From Pseudomonas baetica (GTDB lineage Bacteria; Pseudomonadota; Gammaproteobacteria; Pseudomonadales; Pseudomonadaceae): a stretch of DNA of 64,000 nucleotides. Position 1 is the first letter of the stretch; the number at the start of each line of letters is the position of its first letter. The stretch is from NCBI RefSeq assembly GCF_019733355.1, contig NZ_JAIHLQ010000039.1:1-64000 (forward strand). Reading direction: 5' to 3'. Positions 24,318 to 33,262 of the stretch are shown one piece after another. Under the pieces are notes generated by a model that was given only the letters and a program-made list of their open reading frames with translations, did no database searches and was not told the origin of the DNA. A program made the position numbers and the translations under genes.

Positions 24318-24839
24318 GTGGGTATTCCTTGTCATTTCGCTTTATTCGAGCTGCAACCGAGTTTCCGTCTGGATCTCGAGCAGTTGGCCACGCGCTATCG
24401 TGAGTTGGCGCGCGGCGTTCATCCTGACCGCTTTGCCGACGCTCCAGAGCGTGAGCAGCGGTCGGCTCTTGAGCAGTCTGCGCGTCTTAATGACGCTTAT
24501 CAGACGCTCAAGAGCCCGGCCCAGCGTGCGCGCTACCTGCTGAACATCAGCGGGCATGAAGTGCCGATGGAGGTCACGGTCCACGACCCCGAGTTTCTTT
24601 TGCAGCAGATGCAATGGCGCGAAGAGCTCGAAGACCTTCAGGACAGCGCGGACCTGGATGGTGTCGCCGTATTCAAGCGTCGCCTGAAAGTGGCTCAGGA
24701 AGAACTCAATGAAAGCTTCGCAGCCTGTTGGGATGATGCCGCGCGACGTGAGCAGGCCGAACGCCTGATGCGGCGCATGCAGTTCCTCGACAAGCTCACC
24801 TACGAAGTGCGCCAGTTAGAAGAGCGCCTCGACGATTAA
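24318..24839 (+). CDS. hscB: co-chaperone HscB
   Basis: 173 residues from GTG 24318, the only start giving the usual MGIPCHFALFELQPSF N-terminus and length. The N-terminal J domain carries the HPD motif (GVHPDRFAD, about residue 35); a C-terminal helical domain binds IscU. HscB delivers IscU to the HscA chaperone and stimulates its ATPase. Lies 8 bases after iscA. Confidence 0.95.
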   Translation: MGIPCHFALFELQPSFRLDLEQLATRYRELARGVHPDRFADAPEREQRSALEQSARLNDAYQTLKSPAQRARYLLNISGHEVPMEVTVHDPEFLLQQMQWREELEDLQDSADLDGVAVFKRRLKVAQEELNESFAACWDDAARREQAERLMRRMQFLDKLTYEVRQLEERLDD

Positions 24840-24890
24840 CCCAGTGCCGCTCCGGTCGCACGCCTGATATACAGATAAGTCCTGATCACG

Positions 24891-26756
24891 ATGGCCCTAC
24901 TGCAGATCGCCGAACCCGGCCAAAGTCCTCAACCGCACCAGCGTCGTCTGGCTGTGGGGATCGACTTGGGCACTACCAATTCGCTGGTCGCTGCGTTGCG
25001 CAGTGGTCTCTCCGAGCCGCTGGCCGACGCTGACGGGCAGGTCATCCTGCCGTCCGCCGTGCGTTATCACGCCGATCGCGTCGAGGTCGGCGAGTCGGCC
25101 AAGCTGGCCGCCGCTTCCGATCCCTTGAACACCGTGCTGTCGGTCAAGCGCTTGATGGGTCGCGGTCTGTCCGACGTCAAGCAACTGGGCGAGCAACTGC
25201 CATATCGCTTTGTCGGCGGCGAATCGCACATGCCGTTCATCGATACCGTACAAGGCCCGAAAAGCCCGGTCGAGGTCTCGGCCGATATCCTCAAGGTGCT
25301 GCGTCAGCGTGCTGAAGCGACCTTGGGTGGCGAGTTGGTTGGTGCGGTGATCACCGTGCCAGCGTATTTCGATGATGCTCAGCGTCAGGCCACCAAGGAT
25401 GCGGCGAAACTCGCCGGCCTCAATGTGCTGCGCCTGCTCAATGAGCCAACCGCAGCCGCTGTGGCTTACGGTCTGGATCAGCACGCCGAGGGCCTGGTCG
25501 CGATTTATGACTTGGGCGGCGGCACCTTCGATATTTCCATTTTGCGTCTGACCGGCGGTGTTTTCGAAGTCCTGGCCACCGGCGGCGACAGTGCGCTGGG
25601 CGGTGACGACTTCGATCACGCGATTGCCGGCTGGATCATCGAGAGTGCGGGTTTGTCCGCTGATCTCGATCCGGGCGCGCAACGTAATCTGCTGCAAACT
25701 GCTTGCGCAGCCAAAGAAGCCCTGACCGATGCGGCCAGCGTTGAAGTTGCCTACGGTGACTGGAAAGCGCAGCTGACTCGAGAGGCCTTTGATGCGCTGA
25801 TCGAGCCGATGGTTGCTCGTAGCCTGAAAGCCTGCCGCCGTGCGGTTCGCGATTCCGGCATTGAGCTGGATGACGTACACGCCGTGGTCATGGTTGGCGG
25901 TTCGACCCGCGTTCCGCGCGTGCGTGAAGCCGTCGCCGAAGCGTTCGGTCGTCAGCCGTTGACTGAAATCGACCCGGATCAAGTGGTGGCCATTGGTGCT
26001 GCGATCCAGGCCGACACCCTGGCTGGCAACAAGCGCGATGGCGGCGAACTGCTGCTGCTCGACGTGATTCCGCTGTCTCTGGGGCTGGAAACCATGGGCG
26101 GCCTGATGGAGAAGGTAATCCCGCGCAACACCACCATCCCCGTCGCACGCGCCCAGGATTTCACCACTTATAAAGACGGCCAGTCGGCCATGGCGATCCA
26201 TGTGCTGCAAGGAGAGCGTGAGCTGATCAGCGACTGCCGCTCCTTGGCGCGCTTCGAATTGCGCGGCATTCCGGCGATGGTGGCCGGTGCGGCGAAGATT
26301 CGCGTGACCTTCCAGGTCGATGCCGACGGACTGCTCAGCGTTTCTGCCCGTGAACTGGGGTCGGGCGTTGAAGCGAGCATTCAGGTCAAGCCGTCCTACG
26401 GTCTGACCGACGGCGAAATCGCCAAGATGCTCAAGGATTCGTTCCAGCACGCCAATGACGATAAGGTCGCCCGCGTTCTGCGCGAGCAGCAGGTGGATGC
26501 CCAGCGCCTGATCGAGGCGGTGCAGGGCGCTCTCGAGGTGGATGGCGAGCGTTTGCTCGACGCCGAAGAGCGCATGGTCATCGACCTGCAGGTGCAGGAA
26601 CTGGCCGAACTGATGAAAGGTACTGATGGTTACGCCATCGAGCAGCAGACCAAGCGTCTGTCGCAAGTGACCGATGCTTTTGCTGCTCGCCGGATGGATT
26701 TGACGGTGAAAGCCGCTCTGTCGGGGCGCAACCTGAATGAAATCGAGGATATCTGA
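24891..26756 (+). CDS. hscA: Hsp70-type chaperone HscA
   Basis: 621 residues. Specialised Hsp70 that releases the Fe-S cluster from IscU. ATPase motifs: VGIDLGTTNSLVA near 22, GAVITVPAYFDDAQRQATKD near 145, IYDLGGGTFDISILR near 205, VVMVGGSTRVPRVRE near 335. A substrate-binding domain follows from about 390. Its last base overlaps the fdx ATG (TGATG). All residues of a functional Hsp70 are visible. Confidence 0.97.
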   Translation: MALLQIAEPGQSPQPHQRRLAVGIDLGTTNSLVAALRSGLSEPLADADGQVILPSAVRYHADRVEVGESAKLAAASDPLNTVLSVKRLMGRGLSDVKQLGEQLPYRFVGGESHMPFIDTVQGPKSPVEVSADILKVLRQRAEATLGGELVGAVITVPAYFDDAQRQATKDAAKLAGLNVLRLLNEPTAAAVAYGLDQHAEGLVAIYDLGGGTFDISILRLTGGVFEVLATGGDSALGGDDFDHAIAGWIIESAGLSADLDPGAQRNLLQTACAAKEALTDAASVEVAYGDWKAQLTREAFDALIEPMVARSLKACRRAVRDSGIELDDVHAVVMVGGSTRVPRVREAVAEAFGRQPLTEIDPDQVVAIGAAIQADTLAGNKRDGGELLLLDVIPLSLGLETMGGLMEKVIPRNTTIPVARAQDFTTYKDGQSAMAIHVLQGERELISDCRSLARFELRGIPAMVAGAAKIRVTFQVDADGLLSVSARELGSGVEASIQVKPSYGLTDGEIAKMLKDSFQHANDDKVARVLREQQVDAQRLIEAVQGALEVDGERLLDAEERMVIDLQVQELAELMKGTDGYAIEQQTKRLSQVTDAFAARRMDLTVKAALSGRNLNEIEDI

Positions 26757-27097
26757 TGCCGCAGGTCATTTTTCTGCCCCACGAGAAGTTCTGCCCTGAA
26801 GGCATGGTGGTCGAGGCTGCGCCCGGCACATCGATTCTCGAACTGGCCCATGAACACCATATCGAGATGGAAAGCGCCTGCGGCGGCGTCTGCGCCTGCA
26901 CCACTTGCCACTGCATCATCCGCGAGGGTTTTGACTCGATGGAAGAGGCTGATGAGCTGGAAGAGGACTTCCTGGATCGTGCCTGGGGCCTGGAAGCGCA
27001 GTCGCGCCTTGCCTGTCAGGCTATCGTGGGTGAAGAAGACATCACCGTCGAGATTCCGAAATATTCGCTTAACCATGCGGCCGAAGCGCCGCACTGA
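26756..27097 (+). CDS. fdx: adrenodoxin-type [2Fe-2S] ferredoxin
   Basis: 113 residues. Cluster cysteines are in the pattern CGGVCACTTCHC (about 42-53) and LACQAI (about 87). It supplies electrons for cluster assembly on IscU. Translationally coupled with hscA by overlapping stop and start. Confidence 0.97.
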   Translation: MPQVIFLPHEKFCPEGMVVEAAPGTSILELAHEHHIEMESACGGVCACTTCHCIIREGFDSMEEADELEEDFLDRAWGLEAQSRLACQAIVGEEDITVEIPKYSLNHAAEAPH

Positions 27098-27111
27098 CTG
27101 GTAAGACTGTC

Positions 27112-27312
27112 ATGAGCTACGGTTGGAATGATGTTCAACGCATTGCAGAAGAATTGGCCGAAGCCAAGCCGGATGTAGATCCGCTTTCTGTGAATTTCGT
27201 CGACCTGCAGCGATGGATCAAGGAACTGCCTGACTTCGACGACACCTCTGGCCGCGTCGGCGAGAAGGTGTTGGAAGCGGTTCAGGCGCTCTGGATCGAA
27301 GAAGTAGACTGA
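27112..27312 (+). CDS. iscX: Fe-S assembly protein IscX
   Basis: 66 residues, acidic, with the family pattern WNDVQRIAEELAEAKPDVDP and the C-terminus EAVQALWIEEVD. IscX (YfhJ) binds iron and IscS and modulates desulfurase activity. Last gene of the isc operon; a terminator-like hairpin follows 30 bases downstream. Confidence 0.96.
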   Translation: MSYGWNDVQRIAEELAEAKPDVDPLSVNFVDLQRWIKELPDFDDTSGRVGEKVLEAVQALWIEEVD

Positions 27313-27341
27313 TCGTCCTCGCAGGTTAGGCAATACCCAAG

Positions 27342-27372
27342 AACCCGCGTATAATTCGCGGGTTTAATTTTT
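27342..27372 (+). terminator. isc operon terminator overlapping an ndk promoter element
   Basis: Stem AACCCGCG (27342-27349) and CGCGGGTT (27357-27364) followed by TAATTTTTC. The loop TATAATT contains a perfect -10 hexamer TATAAT (27350-27355), 46 bases before the ndk start. Confidence 0.65.
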
Positions 27373-27400
27373 CGCAAATTACCGTTTCTGGAGTTACACC

Positions 27401-27826
27401 ATGGCTGTTCAACGTACTTTCTCCATCATCAAGCCTGACGCTGTTGCAAAAAACGTCATCGGCGAGATCACCACTCGTTTCGAAAAAGCAGGCCTGCGCG
27501 TTGTAGCTTCGAAACTGAAGCAACTGTCCAAAGCCGAAGCTGAAGGCTTCTACGCTGAGCACAGCGCTCGTGGTTTCTTCGGCGACCTGGTTGCTTTCAT
27601 GATCTCCGGCCCGGTTGTTGTTCAGGTTCTGGAAGGCGAAAACGCTATCGCTCTGAACCGTGAGCTGATGGGCGCTACCAACCCTAAAGAAGCTGCTGCC
27701 GGTACCATCCGCGCTGACTTCGCTGATTCCATCGACGCCAACGCTGTTCACGGTTCGGACTCCGAAGCTGCAGCTGCTCGTGAAATCTCGTACTTCTTCG
27801 CAGCTACTGAAGTAACCACTCGCTAA
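27401..27826 (+). CDS. ndk: nucleoside diphosphate kinase
   Basis: 141 residues. Transfers gamma phosphate from ATP to NDPs through phospho-His117 (NAVHGSDSEA). N-terminus AVQRTFSIIKPDAVAKNVIG and GATNPKEAAAGTIRADF are typical. Codon use is strongly biased to frequent Pseudomonas codons, which suggests high expression. Own promoter likely inside the upstream hairpin. Confidence 0.97.
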   Translation: MAVQRTFSIIKPDAVAKNVIGEITTRFEKAGLRVVASKLKQLSKAEAEGFYAEHSARGFFGDLVAFMISGPVVVQVLEGENAIALNRELMGATNPKEAAAGTIRADFADSIDANAVHGSDSEAAAAREISYFFAATEVTTR

Positions 27827-27854
27827 GCATTGGCTTAAGAGTGAAGGTGAATCC

Positions 27855-29003
27855 ATGACTACATCGACTGTAAAAACCAACCTGCTGGGTCTGACTCAAC
27901 AGGAAATGGAAAAATTCTTCGACTCAATCGGGGAGAAGCGTTTCCGTGCCGGTCAGGTAATGAAATGGATTCACCACTTTGGCGTCGATGATTTCGACGC
28001 CATGACGAACGTCAGCAAGGCCTTGCGCGACAAGCTCAAGGCAATTGCTGAAGTCCGTGGTCCTGAAGTGGTCAGCGAGGACATTTCCAGCGACGGCACC
28101 CGTAAGTGGGTGGTGCGCGTGGCGTCCGGCAGCTGCGTCGAGACCGTGTACATTCCCCAGGGCAAACGCGGCACTCTGTGCGTTTCGTCCCAGGCAGGCT
28201 GTGCCCTGGATTGCAGTTTCTGCTCCACCGGCAAGCAAGGCTTCAACAGCAATCTCACCGCCGCCGAAGTGATCGGTCAGGTGTGGATTGCCAACAAATC
28301 TTTTGGCAGCGTCCCGGCAACCGTCGACCGTGCTATCACCAACGTGGTGATGATGGGCATGGGTGAGCCGCTGTTGAACTTCGACAACGTCGTGGCCGCC
28401 ATGCATCTGATGATGGATGACCTTGGTTACGGGATCTCCAAGCGCCGCGTGACCCTGTCCACGTCGGGTGTGGTGCCGATGATCGATGAGCTGGCCAAGC
28501 ACATCGACGTATCCCTGGCGTTGTCCCTGCACGCACCGAATGACGCATTGCGTAACCAATTGGTGCCGATCAACAAGAAATATCCGCTTAAGATGCTGCT
28601 CGAGTCGTGCCAGCGCTACATGTCCGCCCTTGGCGAGAAGCGTGTGCTGACCATCGAGTACACCTTGCTCAAGGACGTCAACGACAAGGTTGAACACGCC
28701 GTTGAAATGGTCGAGTTGCTGAAGAACATTCCGTGCAAGATCAACCTGATTCCGTTCAACCCGTTCCCGCATTCCGGGTACGAGCGGCCGAGCAACAACG
28801 CGATCCGTCGCTTCCAGGATCAGTTGCATCAGGCCGGTTTCAACGTCACCGTCCGCACCACCCGTGGTGAAGACATCGACGCCGCGTGTGGTCAATTGGT
28901 AGGGCAGGTGCTGGATCGCACCCGTCGCAGCGAACGTTACATCGCCGTGCGTGAGTTGAGCGCCGACAGCGATCTGGCACAGAACGCCGCGAACACTAAC
29001 TAA
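27855..29003 (+). CDS. rlmN: 23S rRNA A2503/tRNA A37 C2-methyltransferase
   Basis: 382 residues. Radical SAM enzyme that methylates C2 of A2503 in 23S rRNA and A37 in some tRNAs. The cluster motif is CALDCSFCSTG near 115-122 (CX3CX2C). The two methyl-transfer cysteines are likely those of RGEDIDAACGQL near 350 and near the radical SAM site. KMLLESCQRYMSALGEKRVL and NLIPFNPFPHSGYERPS are conserved. Starts 28 bases after ndk. Confidence 0.97.
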   Translation: MTTSTVKTNLLGLTQQEMEKFFDSIGEKRFRAGQVMKWIHHFGVDDFDAMTNVSKALRDKLKAIAEVRGPEVVSEDISSDGTRKWVVRVASGSCVETVYIPQGKRGTLCVSSQAGCALDCSFCSTGKQGFNSNLTAAEVIGQVWIANKSFGSVPATVDRAITNVVMMGMGEPLLNFDNVVAAMHLMMDDLGYGISKRRVTLSTSGVVPMIDELAKHIDVSLALSLHAPNDALRNQLVPINKKYPLKMLLESCQRYMSALGEKRVLTIEYTLLKDVNDKVEHAVEMVELLKNIPCKINLIPFNPFPHSGYERPSNNAIRRFQDQLHQAGFNVTVRTTRGEDIDAACGQLVGQVLDRTRRSERYIAVRELSADSDLAQNAANTN

Positions 29004-29015
29004 GAGAGGATCTCT

Positions 29016-29774
29016 ATGTCCCTGCGCTTTGCGCTGCTGTTGCTGTTGGCCAGCCTGTCTGCTGGTTGTGTCCTGTCGGGTGACTACAACCCGATGAAGA
29101 CCAGCAAGGGCCGCGATGAAGCGCGGGCTGCCTACGTGCAACTCGGGCTGGGGTACTTGCAGCAAGGCATGAGCGAGCGGGCCAAAGTGCCGCTGAAAAA
29201 AGCACTGGAGCTCGACAGTTCGGATCCTGACGCCAATGCTGCCCTCGGGCTGGTATTTCAGGCCGAGATGGAGCCAAAACTGGCTGACGAGCACTTTCGC
29301 AAGGCCTTGTCCTCCCGTCCGGGTGATGCGCGAACGCTCAACAATTACGGCAGTTTTCTCTACGAAGAGCAGCGTTATAAGGAAGCCTACGAGCGTTTTG
29401 AACAGGCCGCCGCCGATACCCTGTATCCTGAGCGTTCGCGTGTGTTCGAGAACCTCGGCATGACGGCATCGAAGCTCGGTGAGCGTGACCTGGCGCAGCA
29501 GCAGCTGGAAAAGGCGCTGCGATTGAATCGTCAACAACCGCGCGCATTGCTGGAAATGGCTGAGTTGTCCTTCGAAGACAGGCATTATGTGCCCGCACGT
29601 GACTATTACGACCGTTTCAGCCTGCTTACCGATCAAAATGCACGTAGTCTATTGCTCGGCGTTCGGCTGGCGAAAGTGTTTGAAGATCGCGACAAGGCAG
29701 CCAGTTACGGCCTGCAATTAAAACGACTCTATCCCGGTACGCCGGAATATCAGCAATACCTGTCGGAGCAATGA
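29016..29774 (+). CDS. pilW: type IV pilus biogenesis lipoprotein PilW/PilF
   Basis: 252 residues. Lipoprotein signal with lipobox SAGC at Cys18, followed by tandem TPR repeats (AAYVQLGLGYLQQGMSERAK; ALGLVFQAEMEPKLADEHF; NNYGSFLYEEQRYKEAYERF). Known in Pseudomonas as the pilotin that guides PilQ secretin to the outer membrane; named pilF in P. aeruginosa and pilW elsewhere. Its stop overlaps the next gene's ATG (ATGA). Confidence 0.93.
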   Translation: MSLRFALLLLLASLSAGCVLSGDYNPMKTSKGRDEARAAYVQLGLGYLQQGMSERAKVPLKKALELDSSDPDANAALGLVFQAEMEPKLADEHFRKALSSRPGDARTLNNYGSFLYEEQRYKEAYERFEQAAADTLYPERSRVFENLGMTASKLGERDLAQQQLEKALRLNRQQPRALLEMAELSFEDRHYVPARDYYDRFSLLTDQNARSLLLGVRLAKVFEDRDKAASYGLQLKRLYPGTPEYQQYLSEQ

Positions 29775-30781
29775 TGAAAGCGGCGCATCCCGAAATTGTA
29801 GCAGCGAATCGCGTTAACCCCGGTGAGACCCTGCGCCAGGCCCGCGAAAGCAATGGCTGGTCGCTGGCCGAAGTGGCCCTCAAGCTCAACCTCACTGTGA
29901 CTTCCCTGAGCAATCTTGAAGCCGGCGCTTTCGACAAGCTGCCGGGGCATACCTTCGCACGCGGTTACATTCGCGCTTATGCCAAATTGCTCGGCATGGA
30001 CCAGACCGTTCTGGTCCAGCAATTCGACCAGTCCACTGGCACCGACTCCCAAGGCAGTAACGTACACGCCCTTGGCCGTATCGAGGAGCCTGTTCGGGTT
30101 TCCCACACCATTTTGCGTATCGTCTGCCTGCTGTTGTTGATCGCGGTGATTGGCGGCGGTTTCGTCTGGTGGCAGGATCAGACATCGCTGCGAACCAAAG
30201 AATTGACCAGCCTGGCATCGGAGCACGTTGAAGTCGAAGGCGCCGACGGCACGACCCAGATACACCCGATAGACGAGCCGGAGGACCAGGCTGTTGCGCA
30301 AGGTCAGGCCGAGGGCGCCACTGCGCTGGCGCTACCGCAGTCGGAAACCACAGCCGAATCGACCGGCCCTGAAGGCGCCGCCCCTGCACCTGCTCCAGCC
30401 GAACCGGCCGCTCCCGCTCCCGCGCCAGTTGTTGCGACCCCGGCCCCCAGCGTACCGGCCACGCCAGCGCCGACGGTCACAGCACCGGTCGCCCTGGCAA
30501 CGCCTGCACCGGCCCAGGAAGCGCCTGCACCCGTTGCCGGCGATGGTCAGGTGCAGTTGCAGTTCACCGGCGATTGCTGGGCACAAGTGACCGATGGTCG
30601 TGGCAAGGTTCTGTTCAGTGGTCTGAAACATAAAGGCGACAGCGTATCTGTTTCCGGCAAGCCGCCGCTTGCTGTGCGCCTGGGTGTTGCCCGCGCCGCG
30701 CAGGTCAGCTACAACGGCCAACCGGTCGATATCGCTCCGTTCACCAGTGGCGAGACTGCTCGCCTGAAGTTGGGTCAATAA
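29771..30781 (+). CDS. rodZ: cell-shape protein RodZ
   Basis: 336 residues. A cytoplasmic helix-turn-helix domain (about 15-85: GETLRQARESNGWSLAEVAL, GHTFARGYIRAYAKLLG) that binds MreB, one membrane helix (about 113-133, LRIVCLLLLIAVIGGGFVWW), a periplasmic linker extremely rich in Pro-Ala (about 190-260) and a C-terminal beta domain (DUF4115; QLQFTGDCWAQVTDGRGKVL). RodZ couples MreB to the elongasome. ispG follows after three bases. Confidence 0.94.
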   Translation: MMKAAHPEIVAANRVNPGETLRQARESNGWSLAEVALKLNLTVTSLSNLEAGAFDKLPGHTFARGYIRAYAKLLGMDQTVLVQQFDQSTGTDSQGSNVHALGRIEEPVRVSHTILRIVCLLLLIAVIGGGFVWWQDQTSLRTKELTSLASEHVEVEGADGTTQIHPIDEPEDQAVAQGQAEGATALALPQSETTAESTGPEGAAPAPAPAEPAAPAPAPVVATPAPSVPATPAPTVTAPVALATPAPAQEAPAPVAGDGQVQLQFTGDCWAQVTDGRGKVLFSGLKHKGDSVSVSGKPPLAVRLGVARAAQVSYNGQPVDIAPFTSGETARLKLGQ

Positions 30782-30784
30782 GTC

Positions 30785-31894
30785 ATGCACGGCGAATCAC
30801 CAATCAAACGTCGCGTCTCGCGCAAGATCTGGGTCGGTAACGTACCGGTAGGCGGCGATGCGCCTATCGCTGTGCAGAGCATGACCAACAGCGACACCAA
30901 TGATGTTGCCGCCACTGTTGCGCAGATCAACCGTCTTGAAGCTGCCGGCGTCGACATCGTCCGCGTCTCGGTGCCAGACATGGACGCTGCCGAGGCGTTC
31001 GGCAAGATCAAGCAACTGGTCAAGGTGCCACTGGTTGCCGACATCCACTTCGACTACAAGATCGCTTTACGCGTGGCAGAACTGGGTGTGGACTGCCTGC
31101 GTATCAACCCGGGCAATATCGGTCGTGAAGACCGCGTGCGTGCGGTGGTTGATGCCGCCCGTGACCGCGGGATCCCGATTCGCATCGGCGTTAACGCCGG
31201 TTCCCTGGAAAAAGACCTGCAAAAGAAATACGGCGAGCCCACCCCCGCTGCGCTGGTTGAATCCGCGCTGCGTCACGTCGAACACCTCGAACGCCTGAAT
31301 TTCCAGGATTTCAAGGTCAGCGTGAAGGCCTCCGACGTGTTCATGGCTGTCGAAGCCTACCGCCTGCTTGCGAAAGAAATCGTTCAGCCACTGCACCTGG
31401 GTATCACCGAAGCGGGTGGATTGCGTTCGGGTACGGTGAAATCCGCCGTGGGCCTAGGTATGCTGCTCGCCGAGGGGATTGGCGATACTATCCGCATCTC
31501 GCTGGCGGCCGACCCGGTCGAGGAAGTGAAGGTCGGCTACGACATTCTCAAGTCTTTGCACCTGCGTTCCCGTGGAATCAACTTCATCGCCTGCCCGAGT
31601 TGCTCGCGGCAGAACTTCGATGTGGTCAAGACCATGAACGAGCTGGAAGGACGCCTTGAAGACCTGCTGGTGCCGCTGGATGTCGCGGTGATCGGTTGCG
31701 TGGTCAATGGCCCCGGCGAAGCCAAGGAAGCTCATATCGGCTTGACCGGCGGCACGCCAAACCTGATTTACATCGACGGCAAACCGTCGCAGAAACTGAC
31801 GAATGACAATCTGGTGGATGAGCTGGAAAAGCTGATCCGCCAGAAAGCGGCCGAAAAGGTCGAAGCTGACGCTGCGGTTATCGCGCGCGGTTGA
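30785..31894 (+). CDS. ispG: 4-hydroxy-3-methylbut-2-enyl diphosphate synthase
   Basis: 369 residues. Reduces MEcPP to HMBPP in the MEP isoprenoid pathway, using a [4Fe-4S] cluster. Cluster ligands are CPSCSRQNFD near 270 and VIGCVVNGPGEA near 305. The N-terminal TIM barrel includes VQSMTNSDTNDV and VPLVADIHFDYKIAL. Position beside the Fe-S assembly genes is general in Pseudomonas. Confidence 0.97.
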   Translation: MHGESPIKRRVSRKIWVGNVPVGGDAPIAVQSMTNSDTNDVAATVAQINRLEAAGVDIVRVSVPDMDAAEAFGKIKQLVKVPLVADIHFDYKIALRVAELGVDCLRINPGNIGREDRVRAVVDAARDRGIPIRIGVNAGSLEKDLQKKYGEPTPAALVESALRHVEHLERLNFQDFKVSVKASDVFMAVEAYRLLAKEIVQPLHLGITEAGGLRSGTVKSAVGLGMLLAEGIGDTIRISLAADPVEEVKVGYDILKSLHLRSRGINFIACPSCSRQNFDVVKTMNELEGRLEDLLVPLDVAVIGCVVNGPGEAKEAHIGLTGGTPNLIYIDGKPSQKLTNDNLVDELEKLIRQKAAEKVEADAAVIARG

Positions 31895-31931
31895 GCCTGA
31901 CTGTAGAGCCGAACGAATTTAAGGATTTAAA

Positions 31932-33221
31932 GTGAGCAAGTCATTGCAAGCCATTCGTGGCATGAACGACATCCTGCCCGAACAGACCCCGCTGTGGCGT
32001 TATTTCGAGGGTACTGTTGCGCGTCTGCTGGATAACTACGGTTACAAGCAGATCCGCATGCCGATCGTCGAGTTCACCGAGCTGTTCAAGCGCTCGATCG
32101 GTGAAGTCACCGACATCGTTGAAAAAGAGATGTACACCTTCGAAGACCGCAACGGCGACTCCCTGACCTTGCGTCCGGAAGGTACCGCAGCGTGCGTGCG
32201 TGCAGTGCTCGAGCACGGCATCACCGGTGGCGGCCAAGTACAAAAACTCTGGTACATCGGCCCGATGTTCCGCCACGAACGTCCGCAGAAGGGGCGTTAT
32301 CGCCAGTTCCATCAGATCGGTCTGGAGGTGTTCAACCTCGACGGTCCGGACATTGACGCCGAACTCATCATCATGACCTGGCGCCTTTGGGGCGAGTTGG
32401 GCATTCGTGACGCCGTCAAACTTGAACTCAACAGCCTGGGCACCAGCGAGTCCCGTGGTCGTTATCGTGAAGCGCTGGTCGAGTACCTCTCGGCGCACCA
32501 CGACAAGCTCGACGAAGACAGCCAGCGTCGTTTGAAAACCAACCCGCTGCGGGTGCTCGACACCAAAAATGCCGACACTCAAGCCGTGTTGGTCGATGCG
32601 CCGAAAATGGCTGACTACCTGGACGACGAGTCCCGTGCCCACTTCGAAGGCCTGAAGGCCCGTCTGGACGCCGTCGGCATTCCTTACGTGCTCAACCCCA
32701 AGCTGGTTCGAGGCCTTGATTACTACAGCAAAACCGTTTTCGAATGGGTCACCGACAAGCTCGGCGCCCAAGGCACCGTGTGCGCGGGCGGCCGTTACGA
32801 CGGTCTGGTTGAGCAGATGGGCGGCAAGCCGACCACAGGCGTTGGTTTCGCCATGGGCATCGAGCGTCTGGTGCTGATGCTCGAAACCCTGGAACAGATC
32901 CCGGAAGAAATCTCCCGTCAGGTCGACGTCTACCTCTGTGCCTTCGGTGAAGAGGCCGAGTTGGCCGCTCTGACCTTGGCCGAGCGTGTTCGCGATCAAC
33001 TTCCAAACCTGCGTCTGCAAGTCAATGCCGGCGCCGGTAGCTTCAAAAGCCAGTTCAAGAAAGCCGACAAGAGCGGTGCACTGTACGCACTGATCCTGGG
33101 TGACGACGAAATGGCCCAGCAAGTGGTAGGTTTCAAACCCCTGCGTGGCCAGGGCGAACAACAAAGCATTGCCTGGGATGCGCTCGCCGCTCACCTGGCC
33201 ACCTGCGTCGTGCAGGGTTGA
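31932..33221 (+). CDS. hisS: histidyl-tRNA synthetase
   Basis: 429 residues from GTG 31932 (AAGGA nearby). Class II synthetase: motif 1 near 45, motif 2 MFRHERPQKGRYRQFHQIG near 112, histidine-binding RGLDYYSKTVFEW near 260, GGRYDGLVEQMGG and motif 3 GVGFAMGIERL near 310, then an anticodon-binding domain. Full length. Followed after 41 bases by yfgM. Confidence 0.97.
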   Translation: MSKSLQAIRGMNDILPEQTPLWRYFEGTVARLLDNYGYKQIRMPIVEFTELFKRSIGEVTDIVEKEMYTFEDRNGDSLTLRPEGTAACVRAVLEHGITGGGQVQKLWYIGPMFRHERPQKGRYRQFHQIGLEVFNLDGPDIDAELIIMTWRLWGELGIRDAVKLELNSLGTSESRGRYREALVEYLSAHHDKLDEDSQRRLKTNPLRVLDTKNADTQAVLVDAPKMADYLDDESRAHFEGLKARLDAVGIPYVLNPKLVRGLDYYSKTVFEWVTDKLGAQGTVCAGGRYDGLVEQMGGKPTTGVGFAMGIERLVLMLETLEQIPEEISRQVDVYLCAFGEEAELAALTLAERVRDQLPNLRLQVNAGAGSFKSQFKKADKSGALYALILGDDEMAQQVVGFKPLRGQGEQQSIAWDALAAHLATCVVQG

Positions 33222-33262
33222 AGCTGTCTAAACAGCCGATTTAGCGATTAAGGAGTATTGGG

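Noticed and set aside
24897..26666. 589-codon open frame on the minus strand opposite hscA
   Set aside because: It mirrors the codon pattern of hscA (high GC at third positions keeps the antisense frame open), has no family features and no ribosome site.
27924..29636. 570-codon minus-strand frame opposite rlmN and pilW
   Set aside because: It spans two real genes and their junction; its composition (His- and Gln-rich) is typical of antisense translation of GC-rich genes.
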